Made by a program: the position numbers and the translations under genes. Of a stretch of 64,000 nt of DNA, positions 27,070 through 36,365 are shown in pieces; the stretch's first letter is position 1; each line of letters starts with the position of its first letter. Source of the DNA: Frigoribacterium sp. PhB116 (lineage in GTDB: Bacteria; Actinomycetota; Actinomycetes; Actinomycetales; Microbacteriaceae); the NCBI RefSeq assembly GCF_004364285.1, contig NZ_SOBE01000001.1, forward strand, positions 744,001-808,000. The letters are read 5' to 3'. The notes beneath the pieces were generated by a model, which searched no databases, was not told the DNA's origin, and saw nothing but the letters and a program-made list of their open reading frames with translations.

Positions 27070-27103
27070 AGCCGGCGGCGGCCCGTGGGGACCGCCGCCG
27101 GCT
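27070..27103 (-). terminator. Intercistronic hairpin between sugar-binding protein and ATPase genes
   Basis: AGCCGGCGGCGG (27070-27081) and CCGCCGCCGGCT (27092-27103) form a perfect 12-bp stem with a 10-base loop. Such hairpins just after binding-protein genes usually act as partial terminators or mRNA 3'-end protectors, giving excess binding protein over ATPase. That role is inferred. Confidence 0.55.
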
Positions 27104-27117
27104 GCCGGGTGGTGGGG

Positions 27118-28251
27118 TCAGAGACCCACGTCGTCGGCGTCGACGAAGCCGGAGTCGACGAGGACGGACTGCACGTCGTCCTTCGTGACGACCACCGGGT
27201 CGAGCAGGTACGCCGGCACGACCTTGACGCCGTTGTCGTACGTCTCGGTGTCGTTCGTCTCGGGGTCCTCGCCCGCGACGATCGAGGCGATCATCGCCTG
27301 CACCTGGGTGCCGAGCTCACGCGTGTCCTTCCAGACCGTCATCGACTGCTGGTCGGCGAGGATCGCCTTGACGTTCGCGACGTCGGCGTCCTGGCCCGTG
27401 ATGATCGGCCAGTCCGTGCCCGCCTGGTAGCCGGCCGCGTCGAGGCTGGCCTCGATGCCGAGCGCGAGGCTGTCGTTCGGCGAGAGCACGACGTCGACCT
27501 TGTCGCCGCCCGTGTAGAACGACTGGAGGCGGTTGTCCATCTCGGCCTGGGCGTCGTCCGAGCCCCAGCCGAGGATGCCGATGGCCTTCCAGCCGTCGTC
27601 GTCGGCCGGTGCCTTGCCGCTCGGCACGGTCAGCACGCCGCTCTCGACGTAGGGCTGCAGGACGTCCCACGCGCCGGCGAAGAAGAAGCCGGCGTTGTTG
27701 TCGTCCGGGCTGCCCGCGAAGGGCTCCATCGTGAACGGGCCCTTCTCGCCGTCGGCGAGGCCGAGCTGGTCCTCGATGTACTGTCCCTGGAGCTGGCCGA
27801 CCTTGTAGTTGTCGAACGTCGCGTAGTAGTCGACCGCCTCCGTCCCGTTGATGAGGCGGTCGTAGGCGATGACGGTGACGTCCTGCGAGGCGGCGTCCTC
27901 GAGCACGGGGCCGAGGGTCTGCCCGTCGATCGCGGCGACGACGAGGATCTTCGCGCCTCCCGCGACCTGGTTCTGGATCTGGCTGATCTGCTGGTCGGTC
28001 TTGTTGTCGGCGTACTGCAGGTCGACGGTGCAGTCGTCGCCCTCGAGCTTCTCCTTGAGGCCCTCGCCGTCGTTGATCCAGCGCTCGAGGCTGCGCGTCG
28101 GCATGCTGATGCCGACGTTGCAGTCGGTGCCGGCGGCGTCGTCCCCGCCGCCGGAGGAGCCGCCCGAGGAGCCGGCGGGTGCGCAAGCCGCGAGGCCGGC
28201 CACGAGGCCGAGCGTCAGGGCCGCCACGGAGAGCGTGCGTGCTGTGGTCAT
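27118..28251 (-). CDS. Multiple-sugar ABC importer, ChvE-like binding lipoprotein
   Basis: 377 residues with a lipoprotein signal ending in LAAC and a Gly/Ser linker, then a periplasmic-binding-protein type I fold. [45 protein letters not shown] and [11 protein letters not shown] match the ChvE/sugar-binding group. It captures an aldose and hands it to the permease and ATPase encoded downstream. ATG at 28251 follows GGAAGGATC. Expression is probably controlled by the dyad at 28401-28431. Confidence 0.9.
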   Translation of the reverse strand: MTTARTLSVAALTLGLVAGLAACAPAGSSGGSSGGGDDAAGTDCNVGISMPTRSLERWINDGEGLKEKLEGDDCTVDLQYADNKTDQQISQIQNQVAGGAKILVVAAIDGQTLGPVLEDAASQDVTVIAYDRLINGTEAVDYYATFDNYKVGQLQGQYIEDQLGLADGEKGPFTMEPFAGSPDDNNAGFFFAGAWDVLQPYVESGVLTVPSGKAPADDDGWKAIGILGWGSDDAQAEMDNRLQSFYTGGDKVDVVLSPNDSLALGIEASLDAAGYQAGTDWPIITGQDADVANVKAILADQQSMTVWKDTRELGTQVQAMIASIVAGEDPETNDTETYDNGVKVVPAYLLDPVVVTKDDVQSVLVDSGFVDADDVGL

Positions 28252-28400
28252 GGTGCGGATCCTTCCGATGGGATCTGCCCGGGCGACGGGTCGCGGCTCC
28301 CTCCGGGTGCGTGGGGAGCGTCGTGGCCGTGGTTCGTCGTCGAACCGGTCCAGATCGAGCTGTACTTCGCTGTAGTGCTCGAGGCCGACGAGGGTGCGTC

Positions 28401-28431
28401 GGCTATTTGTTGGCTCTCGGAACATATAGCC
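28401..28431. promoter_or_regulatory. ROK/XylR-like operator upstream of the sugar importer
   Basis: GGCTATTTGTT (28401-28411) and AACATATAGCC (28421-28431) are inverted repeats matching at 10 of 11 positions around a 9-base spacer. The TTTGTT...AACATA core resembles operators of ROK-family sugar repressors. Read on the minus strand, the right arm contains TATGTT, a possible -10 box, so the site may cover the promoter about 170 bases before the binding-protein start. No ROK gene is in the window. Confidence 0.5.
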
Positions 28432-28633
28432 GTGAGGAGGCGCGCGCCAGAGCGGGGAGGCGTCGTTACCGAATCGAGATGAACGATGCTCGCGTTCACC
28501 CTGGTCGAGGGGCGGTTGCCGTGCCTGCACCTTCCCAGCGCCGTCCTAGGGTGACGCGTCATCATCCTGGGCAGGCGCCTCCTCCGTGCCGACCAGCCCG
28601 AGCAGCACCCGAGCCGACCCCAGGAGACACACC

Positions 28634-29326
28634 ATGCAGAAGAAGACCGGAATCGTCCTCGGAGTCGCAGCGGTCGTGGTGGTGGGCCTCGGCGTCACCG
28701 CCGCGGTCGCCGGCCCCGCTTTCTACCGCGACGTGATCGTCGGCGAGCCCGAGGCCGCCCCCACCGTCTCGGTGACGCCCGGCGCGACGACCATCGACAC
28801 GAGCGACCTCAGCGGCGCCTGGACCGTGGGCGACGGCAGCACCGCGGGCTACCGCGTGGACGAGGTGCTGAACGGCACCGACGTCACCGTCGTCGGCACG
28901 ACCGACCAGGTCACCGGCACCGTCACGGTCGAGGGCGACTCGGTCACGGCGGCCACGATCGACGTCGACGTCGCGAGCATCGCCACGGACAGCGGCAACC
29001 GCGACGGCTACTTCCGCGACGACGCCATGGAGGCCTCGACCTACCCCACGGCGACCTTCGTGCTGACCCAGCCCATCGACGCCGGCGTCCCCGCCGACGG
29101 CGACGTCGAGACCGTCGAGGCGACGGGCGACCTCACGATGCACGGCGTCACCCAGAGCGTCACCGTCTCGCTGCAGGCCGCGCTCTCGGGCGACGGGGTG
29201 CAGATCAGCGGATCGGTGCCGGTGACCTTCAGCGACTACGGCGTCGAGGCGCCGAGCTTCGGCTTCGTCCAGGTCGAGGACTCGGGGACGGTCGAGTTCC
29301 TCGTGTCGGCGACCCCCGCCTCCTAG
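28634..29326 (+). CDS. YceI-family protein with N-terminal anchor
   Basis: 230 residues: a single membrane helix at about 6-28, then an extracytoplasmic YceI lipocalin-like domain (about 58-228) with SGAWTVGDGSTAGYRVDEVL, NRDGYFRDDAMEASTYPTA and ATGDLTMHGVTQSV. YceI proteins bind polyisoprenoid-type lipids; the exact role in actinobacteria is unclear. ATG at 28634 follows CCAGGAG. It is transcribed divergently from the sugar importer. Confidence 0.88.
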   Translation: MQKKTGIVLGVAAVVVVGLGVTAAVAGPAFYRDVIVGEPEAAPTVSVTPGATTIDTSDLSGAWTVGDGSTAGYRVDEVLNGTDVTVVGTTDQVTGTVTVEGDSVTAATIDVDVASIATDSGNRDGYFRDDAMEASTYPTATFVLTQPIDAGVPADGDVETVEATGDLTMHGVTQSVTVSLQAALSGDGVQISGSVPVTFSDYGVEAPSFGFVQVEDSGTVEFLVSATPAS

Positions 29327-29340
29327 ACGACCGGCCGACG

Positions 29341-29387
29341 TGACGCCGCCGGGGCATCTCGCCGAGGCGGACTGCCCCGGAACGTCA
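29341..29387. terminator. Hairpin between convergent YceI and hydrate dehydratase genes
   Basis: CCGGGGCA (29349-29356) pairs with TGCCCCGG (29373-29380), and an outer TGACG/CGTCA pair (29341-29345, 29383-29387) extends it past a small internal loop. It lies between the two stops and probably ends both transcripts. Confidence 0.55.
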
Positions 29388-29393
29388 TCTCGA

Positions 29394-30233
29394 TCAGCGC
29401 AGCAGCGCGGCGATCGTCGCCGGGAGCGCGTCCACGAGGCCGAGGACCGTGAGCGGGCCTCCGGCGCTCGCGCGCTCGGCGGCCAGGCCGTGCACGACCG
29501 CGGCGGTGGCCGCGAGACGGGCGAGGGCGTCCTCCTGGGCGAGTGCCTCGTCCGAGTGGGTGGCGACGAGCGCGCCCAGCACGCCGCCGAGCGCGTCGCC
29601 CGCACCGGCCGTCGCGAGCCAGGTCGGTGCGCTCTCCGCCATGAGCCGGGTGCCGCCGGGCGAGGCGACGTGCGTGCGGTGGCCCTTCACCAGGACGGTG
29701 CAGCCCCACTCCCCCGCCGCCCGTGCCGCGGCCTCTCCCGGGTCGGCCGCCACGTCGTCGACGGACCGCCCGGACGCCCGCGCCAGCTCGCGGAAGTGCG
29801 GCGTCAGCACGACCGGCCCCGTCGCCCGCTCGCGCAGCGACAACGCACCCGCGTCGAGCACGAGGGGCAGCCCCGAGGAGGCGGCCGTCTCGAAGCCCTC
29901 CGCGGTCACGTCGTCGAGGTGGTCGGGGTCCACCCCCGAGCCGAGCAGCCACGCCTGCACCCGACCGGGGCTCGTCACGGCCTCCGGCCGTCGGTGCAGC
30001 ACGAAGTCCGAGGCGCGCGCCGGGCCGAGGTAACGGAGCATGCCGACGCCGGTGTGCAGCGCCGCCTCCACGCCGAGGACGGCGGCCCCCGGGTACGCGG
30101 TCGAGCCGGTCACGACGCCGAGCACGCCGCGGCTGTACTTGTCGTCGTCGACCGCGGGGACGGCGATCCAGGCAGCGGCGTCGGCGGCGGTCCAGGCGGC
30201 AGGGCGGGAGGCGGTGTGCGGGTCGGTGGTCAC
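29394..30233 (-). CDS. nnrD: ADP-dependent NAD(P)H-hydrate dehydratase
   Basis: 279 residues of the ribokinase-like YjeF C-terminal (CARKD) family, which repairs hydrated NAD(P)H using ADP or ATP. Marks are KYSRGVLGVVTGSTAYPGAA, VLTPHFRELARASG, CTVLVKGHRTHVA and the nucleotide-site WLATAGAGDALGGVLGA. The N-terminal epimerase domain (NnrE) is absent, so this is the stand-alone form. TAGCGT at 30240-30245 (minus) is six bases before the GTG, giving a leaderless start. Confidence 0.88.
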   Translation of the reverse strand: MTTDPHTASRPAAWTAADAAAWIAVPAVDDDKYSRGVLGVVTGSTAYPGAAVLGVEAALHTGVGMLRYLGPARASDFVLHRRPEAVTSPGRVQAWLLGSGVDPDHLDDVTAEGFETAASSGLPLVLDAGALSLRERATGPVVLTPHFRELARASGRSVDDVAADPGEAAARAAGEWGCTVLVKGHRTHVASPGGTRLMAESAPTWLATAGAGDALGGVLGALVATHSDEALAQEDALARLAATAAVVHGLAAERASAGGPLTVLGLVDALPATIAALLR

Positions 30234-30318
30234 GCCCCGACGCTAGTCGGGCTCGCGGCGCCGGCGTCCAGAGCCCCGGCCGAGCCGAGACGCCTGGGGC
30301 CGCCGATACGGTGGGAGG

Positions 30319-30954
30319 ATGAGCATCTCGATCCCCGGCCGCACCGTCGTCTTCGACTACGGCGAGGTGATCTCCCGGTTCCCCGACGACGCCTCGCGTC
30401 GGCGCATCGAGGAACTCGCCGGTGTCGAGCCCGCCGCTCTCTGGCCCAGCTACGGTGCCCACCGGCACGCCCTCGACCACGGCCGCCTCACGGCCACCGC
30501 ATACTGGCGCGCCGTCGAGGCCGACACCGGCGCCGACTGGTCGCGCACCCGCGTCCACGAGCTGTGGGCCGCCGACTTCCCGTCGTGGTTCGTGCCCGAG
30601 CCCGGCACCCTCGACGTGATCGCCGACCTCGCCGACGGCGGAACGCGCCTCGCGATCCTCTCGAACGCCGGCCAGGACTTCGCCTCGCCGTTCCGCCACT
30701 CGCCCCTCGGCGACCTGTTCGAGCAGGTGTTCGTCAGCGCCGAGCTCGACGACCTGAAGCCGTCGGCCTCGATCTTCCGGCACGTGCTCGCCGAGCTCGG
30801 AACAACCGCAGCCGACACGGTGTTCATCGACAACAGGCCCGACAACGTCGAGGCCGCCCAGGCCCTCGGCATCACCGGGCACCTGTTCACCGGCCCCGAG
30901 CCGCTCCGACTGTTCGTCGAGGGGCTCGCGGGCCTCCCCACCGAAAGGCGATGA
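30319..30954 (+). CDS. HAD-superfamily hydrolase
   Basis: 211 residues of the HAD-IA type. Motif I is VFDYGEVI, with the nucleophile Asp but Gly in place of the usual second Asp, as in many FDxGGV-type members. Motif II is AILSNAG, the Lys motif is LKPSASIF and motif IV is VFIDNRPDNVEAA. It should be a small phosphatase or dehalogenase-like enzyme; substrate unknown. TACGGT at 30307-30312 is six bases before the ATG. It overlaps the Old Yellow Enzyme gene as ATGA, so the two are translated together. Confidence 0.85.
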   Translation: MSISIPGRTVVFDYGEVISRFPDDASRRRIEELAGVEPAALWPSYGAHRHALDHGRLTATAYWRAVEADTGADWSRTRVHELWAADFPSWFVPEPGTLDVIADLADGGTRLAILSNAGQDFASPFRHSPLGDLFEQVFVSAELDDLKPSASIFRHVLAELGTTAADTVFIDNRPDNVEAAQALGITGHLFTGPEPLRLFVEGLAGLPTERR

Positions 30955-32114
30955 CCGCTCTCGTGACCCAGACGGACGCTGCACCCTCCCCCACCTCCGA
31001 CACCTCTCCCGCCTCGACGCAGGGCGGCTCCCCCCTCGGCCTCTTCGACGCCGTCACGCTGCGCGGCCAGACGTTCCGCAACCGGCTCTGGGTCGCGCCC
31101 ATGTGCCAGTACTCGGCCGAGGAGCAGGACGGCGTCGCCACCGACTGGCACCTCGTGCACCTCGGCTCGCTGGCCCGAGGAGGCGCGGGCGCCGTCATCT
31201 CGGAAGCCGCGTCGGTCACGCCCGACGGCCGCATCTCGCCGCAGGACCTGGGCATCTGGAACGACGAGCAGGTCGAGGCACTCAAGCCGATCACCGCGTT
31301 CGTCCGCTCGCAGGGCTCGGTCCCCGGCATCCAGCTCGCTCACGCCGGGCGCAAGGCGTCCACGTTCCGCCCCTGGAGCGAGACCCAGGGCTCCGTCCCC
31401 GAGGCCGAGGGCGGCTGGCCGACCGTCGCGCCGTCCGCGGTCGCCTTCGAGGGCTACGCCGCGCCGCGCGAGCTGACCCGCGACGAGATCGTCGGGCTCG
31501 TGGAGGCGTTCCGCGCCGCCGCCCGCCGCTCGGTCGAGGCCGGCTTCGGGCTGATCGAGCTGCACGCCGCCCACGGCTACCTGCTGCACCAGTTCCTCTC
31601 GCCGCTCAGCAACGAGCGCACCGACGAGTACGGGGGCTCCCTCGAGAACCGGGCGCGCCTCCTCGTCGACGTCGTCCGCGCCGTGCGGGCCGAGGTCGGC
31701 GACGACCTGCCGCTGCTCGTCCGCTTCTCCGCCACGGACTGGGCCGAGGGCGGCTGGGACGAGCACGAGACGGCCACCGTCGCCGCCTGGTCGCGCGACG
31801 CCGGCGCCGACCTGTTCGACATCTCGACCGGCGGGCTCGTCGCCGGGGTGACGATCCCGGTGGGCCTCGGCTACCAGGTGCCGTTCGCGCAGCACGTGCG
31901 CGAGACGGCCGAGGTCGAGACCGGGGCCGTCGGCCTCATCGTGTCGGCCCGGCAGGCGCAGGCCGTCGTGGCCGAGGGCCGGGCGGACGTCGTGCTGATG
32001 GCCCGCGAGTTCCTCCGCGACCCGCACTTCCCGCTGCGCGCCGCGGCCGAGCTGGGCGTCGAGCTCGACTACTGGCCCGAGCAGTACCTCCGGGCGCCGT
32101 TCCGCACCTCCTAG
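30951..32114 (+). CDS. NADH:flavin oxidoreductase, Old Yellow Enzyme family (NamA/YqjM-like)
   Basis: 387 residues, a TIM barrel that binds FMN. VAPMCQYSAEEQDGVATDWHLVHLG, IQLAHAGRKAST, ELHAAHGYLLHQFLSPLSNER and NERTDEYGGSLENR are the classic YqjM-type motifs; the Cys in PMCQYS tunes the flavin in that subgroup. It reduces activated C=C bonds of enones and similar compounds with NADPH. ATG at 30951 overlaps the HAD stop. One AGGAGGCGCGG copy lies inside (31178-31188). Confidence 0.9.
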   Translation: MTALVTQTDAAPSPTSDTSPASTQGGSPLGLFDAVTLRGQTFRNRLWVAPMCQYSAEEQDGVATDWHLVHLGSLARGGAGAVISEAASVTPDGRISPQDLGIWNDEQVEALKPITAFVRSQGSVPGIQLAHAGRKASTFRPWSETQGSVPEAEGGWPTVAPSAVAFEGYAAPRELTRDEIVGLVEAFRAAARRSVEAGFGLIELHAAHGYLLHQFLSPLSNERTDEYGGSLENRARLLVDVVRAVRAEVGDDLPLLVRFSATDWAEGGWDEHETATVAAWSRDAGADLFDISTGGLVAGVTIPVGLGYQVPFAQHVRETAEVETGAVGLIVSARQAQAVVAEGRADVVLMAREFLRDPHFPLRAAAELGVELDYWPEQYLRAPFRTS

Positions 32115-32139
32115 GGCCTGAGGGGCCCGACCGGCCCAC

Positions 32140-32186
32140 ACGACGACGGCCGCGCCGACCCCGAGGGGCGGCGCGGCCGTCGTCGT
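32140..32186. terminator. Perfect 17-bp hairpin between convergent genes
   Basis: ACGACGACGGCCGCGCC (32140-32156) pairs fully with GGCGCGGCCGTCGTCGT (32170-32186); the loop can itself form CCCC/GGGG. It lies between the OYE stop and the CBS-protein stop and should act in both directions. Confidence 0.75.
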
Positions 32187-32196
32187 CCGGTCCGAC

Positions 32197-33234
32197 CTAC
32201 GACCGCCTGGTCGCGTCCTGCACCTCGCCGATCAGCTCCTCCAGGATGTCCTCGAGGAACAGGACGCCCTGGGTGTCGCCCCGCTCGTCGAACGACCGGG
32301 CGACGTGCACGCCGCTCCGGCGCATCGTCGCGAGGGCGTCCTCGAGGTCGGTGCCCTGGTAGATCGAGATCAGCTGGCGGATGCGCTTCGGCGGCACCGG
32401 GTCGCCGAACTCGTCCTCGTCGAGGTCGATGACGTCCTTGAGGTGCAGGTACCCCGTCGGGTCGCCGGCGTCGTCGACCAGCACGTACCGCGAGAAGCCG
32501 TTCTGCGCGACGGCCCGCTCGACGTCGCCCGGGGTGGCGTCCTCGGGCAGGGTGACGAGGCCCGACATCGGCACGGCCACGTCGTCGACCGTCTTCTCGG
32601 TGAACTCGAACGCGGCCTGGAGCGTGCCGCTGCCGTCGCGGAGGGTCCCCTCACGCTGCGACTGCGCCACGATCGTGGCCACCTCGTCGACGGTGTACGC
32701 GCTGGCGGCCTCGTCCTTCGGCTCGACGCGGAACGCCCGCAGGACGGCGTTCGCCGACCAGTTGAGCGACACCACGACGACGTGCAGGAGGCGCGCCACG
32801 GCCACGAGCGGCGGCGCCAGCAGCAGCGCCGCCTTGTCCGGCAGCGAGAACGAGATGTTCTTCGGCACCATCTCGCCGAGCACGACGTGCAGGAACGACA
32901 CCAGCAGCAACGTGATGACGAAACCGACGACGCTCACCAGCTGCTCGCTGAGCCCGGTCAGGCCGAGCGGGCCCTCGAGGAGGTGGTGGATGGAGGGCTC
33001 GGAGACGTTCAGGATGAGCAGCGAGCAGATCGTGATGCCGAGCTGGGTCGTCGCCAGCATCATCGTCGCGTGCTCCATGGCCCAGAGGGTGGTCTTGGCC
33101 GCCCTGCTGCCGGCCTCGGCCTTGGGCTCGATCTGCGACCGGCGCGCCGAGATGACGGCGAACTCCGCCGCCACGAAGAACGCGTTGCCCATCAGCAGCA
33201 GCACGAGCCAGACGATGCCCCACCAGTCGCTCAT
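32197..33234 (-). CDS. CNNM/CorC-type membrane protein with CBS domains (second copy)
   Basis: 345 residues. A DUF21/CNNM membrane domain (about 1-170, four hydrophobic segments; GNAFFVAAEFAVISARRS, LGEMVPKNISFSL) is followed by a CBS pair (about 205-335; SRYVLVDDAGDPTGYLHLKDVIDLDED, GVLFLEDILEELIGEV). There is no C-terminal CorC_HlyC domain, unlike its upstream paralogue. Family members are linked to magnesium or cobalt efflux. ATG at 33234 overlaps the upstream stop as ATGA. Confidence 0.88.
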   Translation of the reverse strand: MSDWWGIVWLVLLLMGNAFFVAAEFAVISARRSQIEPKAEAGSRAAKTTLWAMEHATMMLATTQLGITICSLLILNVSEPSIHHLLEGPLGLTGLSEQLVSVVGFVITLLLVSFLHVVLGEMVPKNISFSLPDKAALLLAPPLVAVARLLHVVVVSLNWSANAVLRAFRVEPKDEAASAYTVDEVATIVAQSQREGTLRDGSGTLQAAFEFTEKTVDDVAVPMSGLVTLPEDATPGDVERAVAQNGFSRYVLVDDAGDPTGYLHLKDVIDLDEDEFGDPVPPKRIRQLISIYQGTDLEDALATMRRSGVHVARSFDERGDTQGVLFLEDILEELIGEVQDATRRS

Positions 33235-34655
33235 CGGGCCGACTCCTTCTGACGGGCGTCGACGCCGCGCATCGACGCCGGCGCGTCCGACCTGCCGGCG
33301 CGCTCGGCCCGGCTCGCACGCTCGGCGCGGCCACCGCGCTCGGGCTGCTCGACGACCTCGTCCTCGGGCGTCGGCGTGAACCTGATCCGGTCGATGCGCC
33401 GTCCGTCGAGCCGCTCGACGCGGAACGTGCCCGCCTCGGACTGGACGACGTCGCCGACGACGGGCAGGCGTCCGAGCTCGCTCATCACCCAGCCGCCGAC
33501 GGTCTCCCAGGGGCCGTCCTCCGGCACCGAGACCGACGCGCGCTCGAGCAGCTCGTCGGGGCGCAGCAGCCCGGGGAACGTCAGCCAGTTGCGCGAGCGG
33601 ACGACGTCGACGCGGCTGCGGTCGTGCTCGTCCGACACCTCGCCGACGAGCTCCTCGATGAGGTCCTCCAGGGTGACGACGCCTGCCGTGCCGCCGTACT
33701 CGTCGACGACGACGGCCATCTGGTAGCCGCGGCCGCGGACCTCGCCGAGCAGGTTGTCGAGCGTCATGGTCTCGGGGACGCGCACGGCGTCGGTGAGCAG
33801 CGCCGAGACGGGCACGTCGGCCCGCTTCTCCCGCGGCACGGACACGGCCTGCTTGACGTGGACGAGGCCGACCACGTCGTCGATGCCGTCGTCGGTCACC
33901 GGGAACCGCGACAGGCCGGTGCGCCGGGCCAGCTGCAGCACGGTCTCGGCCGAGTCGGTGCGCGTGACGGTCGAGAGGCGCGGCCGCGGCGTCATGACGT
34001 CGGAGGCCGTGTGGTCGCTGAACGCCAGGGTGCGCGCCAGCAGGGTCGCCGTGTCGAGGTCGAGGCTGCCCTCGAAGGCCGAGCGGCGCACGAGCGACGA
34101 GAGCTCCTCGGCGGTGCGCGCGCCGGACAGCTCCTCCTTGGGCTCGATCCCGACACCCCGCAGGATCGCGTTAGCCGTGTTGTTGAGCAGGGCGACGGCG
34201 GGACGGAACACCGTCGTGAATCCGACCTGGAACGGGATGACGAGCTTCGCCGTCCGCAGCGGCAGAGCCAGCGCGAAGTTCTTGGGCACGAGCTCGCCGA
34301 CGATCATCGAGAGCAGGGTCGCGACGACGATCGCGACGACCGGCCCCGCGACCGTGACCACGGGCTCGGGCAGGCCGACCCCGAGGAGGGGCGGCGCGAG
34401 CAGCCGGGAGATCGCCGGCTCCATCGTGTAGCCGGTCAACAGCGTCGTCAGCGTGATGCCGAGCTGGGCGCTGGAGAGGTGGGTCGACGTGATGCGGAGG
34501 GCACCGATGGTCGGCGCGAGCCCCTTCTCGCCCTTGGCCTGACGGGCTTCGAGGTCGGAGCGGTCGAGGTTGACCAACGAGAACTCGCTGGCGACGAAGA
34601 GGCCGGTGCCGATCGTGAGGGCGATGCCGATCGCGAGCAGGATCCACTCGTTCAC
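33231..34655 (-). CDS. CNNM/CorC-type membrane protein with CBS and CorC domains (first copy)
   Basis: 474 residues: CNNM membrane domain (about 1-190; [37 protein letters not shown]), a CBS pair (about 215-345; [46 protein letters not shown]), then a CorC_HlyC domain (about 360-435) and a charged Arg/Glu/Ala tail. GTG start at 34655. The two paralogues form an operon, probably working as a pair in divalent-cation export or membrane protection. A TAAGAT box at about 34732-34737 (minus) is a possible promoter. Confidence 0.88.
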   Translation of the reverse strand: MNEWILLAIGIALTIGTGLFVASEFSLVNLDRSDLEARQAKGEKGLAPTIGALRITSTHLSSAQLGITLTTLLTGYTMEPAISRLLAPPLLGVGLPEPVVTVAGPVVAIVVATLLSMIVGELVPKNFALALPLRTAKLVIPFQVGFTTVFRPAVALLNNTANAILRGVGIEPKEELSGARTAEELSSLVRRSAFEGSLDLDTATLLARTLAFSDHTASDVMTPRPRLSTVTRTDSAETVLQLARRTGLSRFPVTDDGIDDVVGLVHVKQAVSVPREKRADVPVSALLTDAVRVPETMTLDNLLGEVRGRGYQMAVVVDEYGGTAGVVTLEDLIEELVGEVSDEHDRSRVDVVRSRNWLTFPGLLRPDELLERASVSVPEDGPWETVGGWVMSELGRLPVVGDVVQSEAGTFRVERLDGRRIDRIRFTPTPEDEVVEQPERGGRAERASRAERAGRSDAPASMRGVDARQKESAR

Positions 34656-34805
34656 GACGACGGAGCACCGCCCTGAGTCACGGGATGGTGTGAGGGTGCA
34701 GCGGGCTGAGACGGAGGGTCATCCATAGAGAGGGAATCTTAGCCGCTGCACGCCCCGTCCGTCACCGGTCGGCCCCATCTGCTCGTCAGCAGGCGAGGAG
34801 CCTCG

Positions 34806-36242
34806 TCACCAGCTGACGGGGAGCGCCTTGCCCTCCTCGTAGCCCGCCGCCGACTGGATGCCCACGAGCGCCCGCTCGGCGAACTCGGGCAGGGTGCGCG
34901 CACCCGCGTAGGTGAACGAGCTGCGCACGCCGGAGGTGATCATGTCGAGCAGGTCCTCGACGCCCGGCCGCAGCGGGTCGAGGTAGATCCGCGACGACGA
35001 GATGCCCTCGGCGAAGAGCGTCTTGCGGGCGAGCTCGAAGGGGTCGAGCCGGCCGAATCGGCCCTGGACGGCCTTCGTCGACGCCATGCCCCAGCTCTCC
35101 TTGTAGAGGCCGCGCTCGTCGGTCGCCAGCTCGCCGGGCGCCTCCACCGTGCCGGCGAACCAGGAGCCGATCATCACCGACGACGCGCCGGCGGCGAGGG
35201 CGAGGGCGACGTCGCGCGGGTAGCGGACGCCTCCGTCGGCCCAGACGTGCGCGCCGAGCGACCGGGCGGTCGCCGCCGTCTCGAGCACGGCGGAGAACTG
35301 GGGGCGGCCCACGGCGGTCATCATCCGGGTGGTGCACATCGCCCCGGGGCCGACGCCGACCTTGATCACGTCCGCGCCCGCGCCCACGAGGTGGCGCACC
35401 GCCTCCTCGGTGACGACGTTGCCGGCGACGATCGGCAGGCCGAGCCCCGCGGCCGCCACCTGCTTCACCGCGGCGACCATGCCGTCCTGGTCGCCGTGCG
35501 CGGTGTCGAGCACGAGCACGTCGACGCCGGCGGCGGCGAGCGCGCGGGCCTTCTGCTCGACGTCGCCGTTGATGCCGACGGCAGCGGCGACCCGGAGGCG
35601 GCCGTCGCGGTCGAGTGCCGGCTGGTAGATCGTCGACCGGAGCGCGCTCTTGCGGCTCACCGTGCCGACGACCTGCCCGTGTCGCAGCACGGGCGCGAAG
35701 TCGATCTCGGCGGCGACCATGCGGTCGAAGGCGGCCCGGGGCGAGTCGACGTCGTCCGCGTCGAGCGAGGTGAGCGCGCCGTGCAGCAGGTCGCCCAGCA
35801 CGGCGTCGCGCGGTGCGGTGGCCAGCCGGGAGGCGGCGATGCAGCCGAGGAACCCGCCGTCGGCGTCGTGGAGCACGATGCCGTGCCCCTCGACGGCGGG
35901 CACGCGGGTGAGGGCCGTGGCGACGGTCTCCCCCGGGTCGAGCGACCAGGGGGTGTCCCACTCGACGGGCTGCGACTTGACCCAGCGGATGGCCGCGTCC
36001 AGCTCCTGGAGCGGCATGTCCTGCGGCAGGACCCCGAGGCCGCCGCGCCGGGCGAGGGTGGCCGCGAGGCGGGGGCCGGTGACGGAGTTCATGTTCGCCG
36101 AGACGATCGGGACGGTGGCGCCCGTGCCGTCTCCCGGCGCCAGCGAGACGTCGAGCCTGCTCGTCACCGACGAGCGGCTGGGCACCAGGAACACGTCGGA
36201 GTACGTCAGGTCGTGGGTCGGCGTCGTCTCGTAGAACCTCAT
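34806..36242 (-). CDS. guaB1: GuaB1-type IMPDH-related enzyme with CBS domains (GMP reductase)
   Basis: 478 residues. The TIM barrel has SANMNSVTGPRLAATLARRGG, the catalytic loop GPGAMCTTRMMT with Cys303, and ADGGVRYPRDVALALAAGA; a CBS pair is inserted at about 100-210. Actinobacterial GuaB1 proteins have been shown to be CBS-containing GMP reductases (reported for mycobacteria), converting GMP to IMP with NADPH. TACCGT at 36249-36254 (minus) is six bases before the ATG, so the start is leaderless. It is divergent from kgd. Confidence 0.88.
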   Translation of the reverse strand: MRFYETTPTHDLTYSDVFLVPSRSSVTSRLDVSLAPGDGTGATVPIVSANMNSVTGPRLAATLARRGGLGVLPQDMPLQELDAAIRWVKSQPVEWDTPWSLDPGETVATALTRVPAVEGHGIVLHDADGGFLGCIAASRLATAPRDAVLGDLLHGALTSLDADDVDSPRAAFDRMVAAEIDFAPVLRHGQVVGTVSRKSALRSTIYQPALDRDGRLRVAAAVGINGDVEQKARALAAAGVDVLVLDTAHGDQDGMVAAVKQVAAAGLGLPIVAGNVVTEEAVRHLVGAGADVIKVGVGPGAMCTTRMMTAVGRPQFSAVLETAATARSLGAHVWADGGVRYPRDVALALAAGASSVMIGSWFAGTVEAPGELATDERGLYKESWGMASTKAVQGRFGRLDPFELARKTLFAEGISSSRIYLDPLRPGVEDLLDMITSGVRSSFTYAGARTLPEFAERALVGIQSAAGYEEGKALPVSW

Positions 36243-36365
36243 GGGTCAACGGTAATCCCTGCGGGTCGTCGGGACGCGGCCAGGCGGACGTTGTTAAGCT
36301 GGTCCCCGGCGGGCGCCGCTGCCCGCCGTGACATCGAACGATCAACGGAGAGTGGGCGATCGGCT

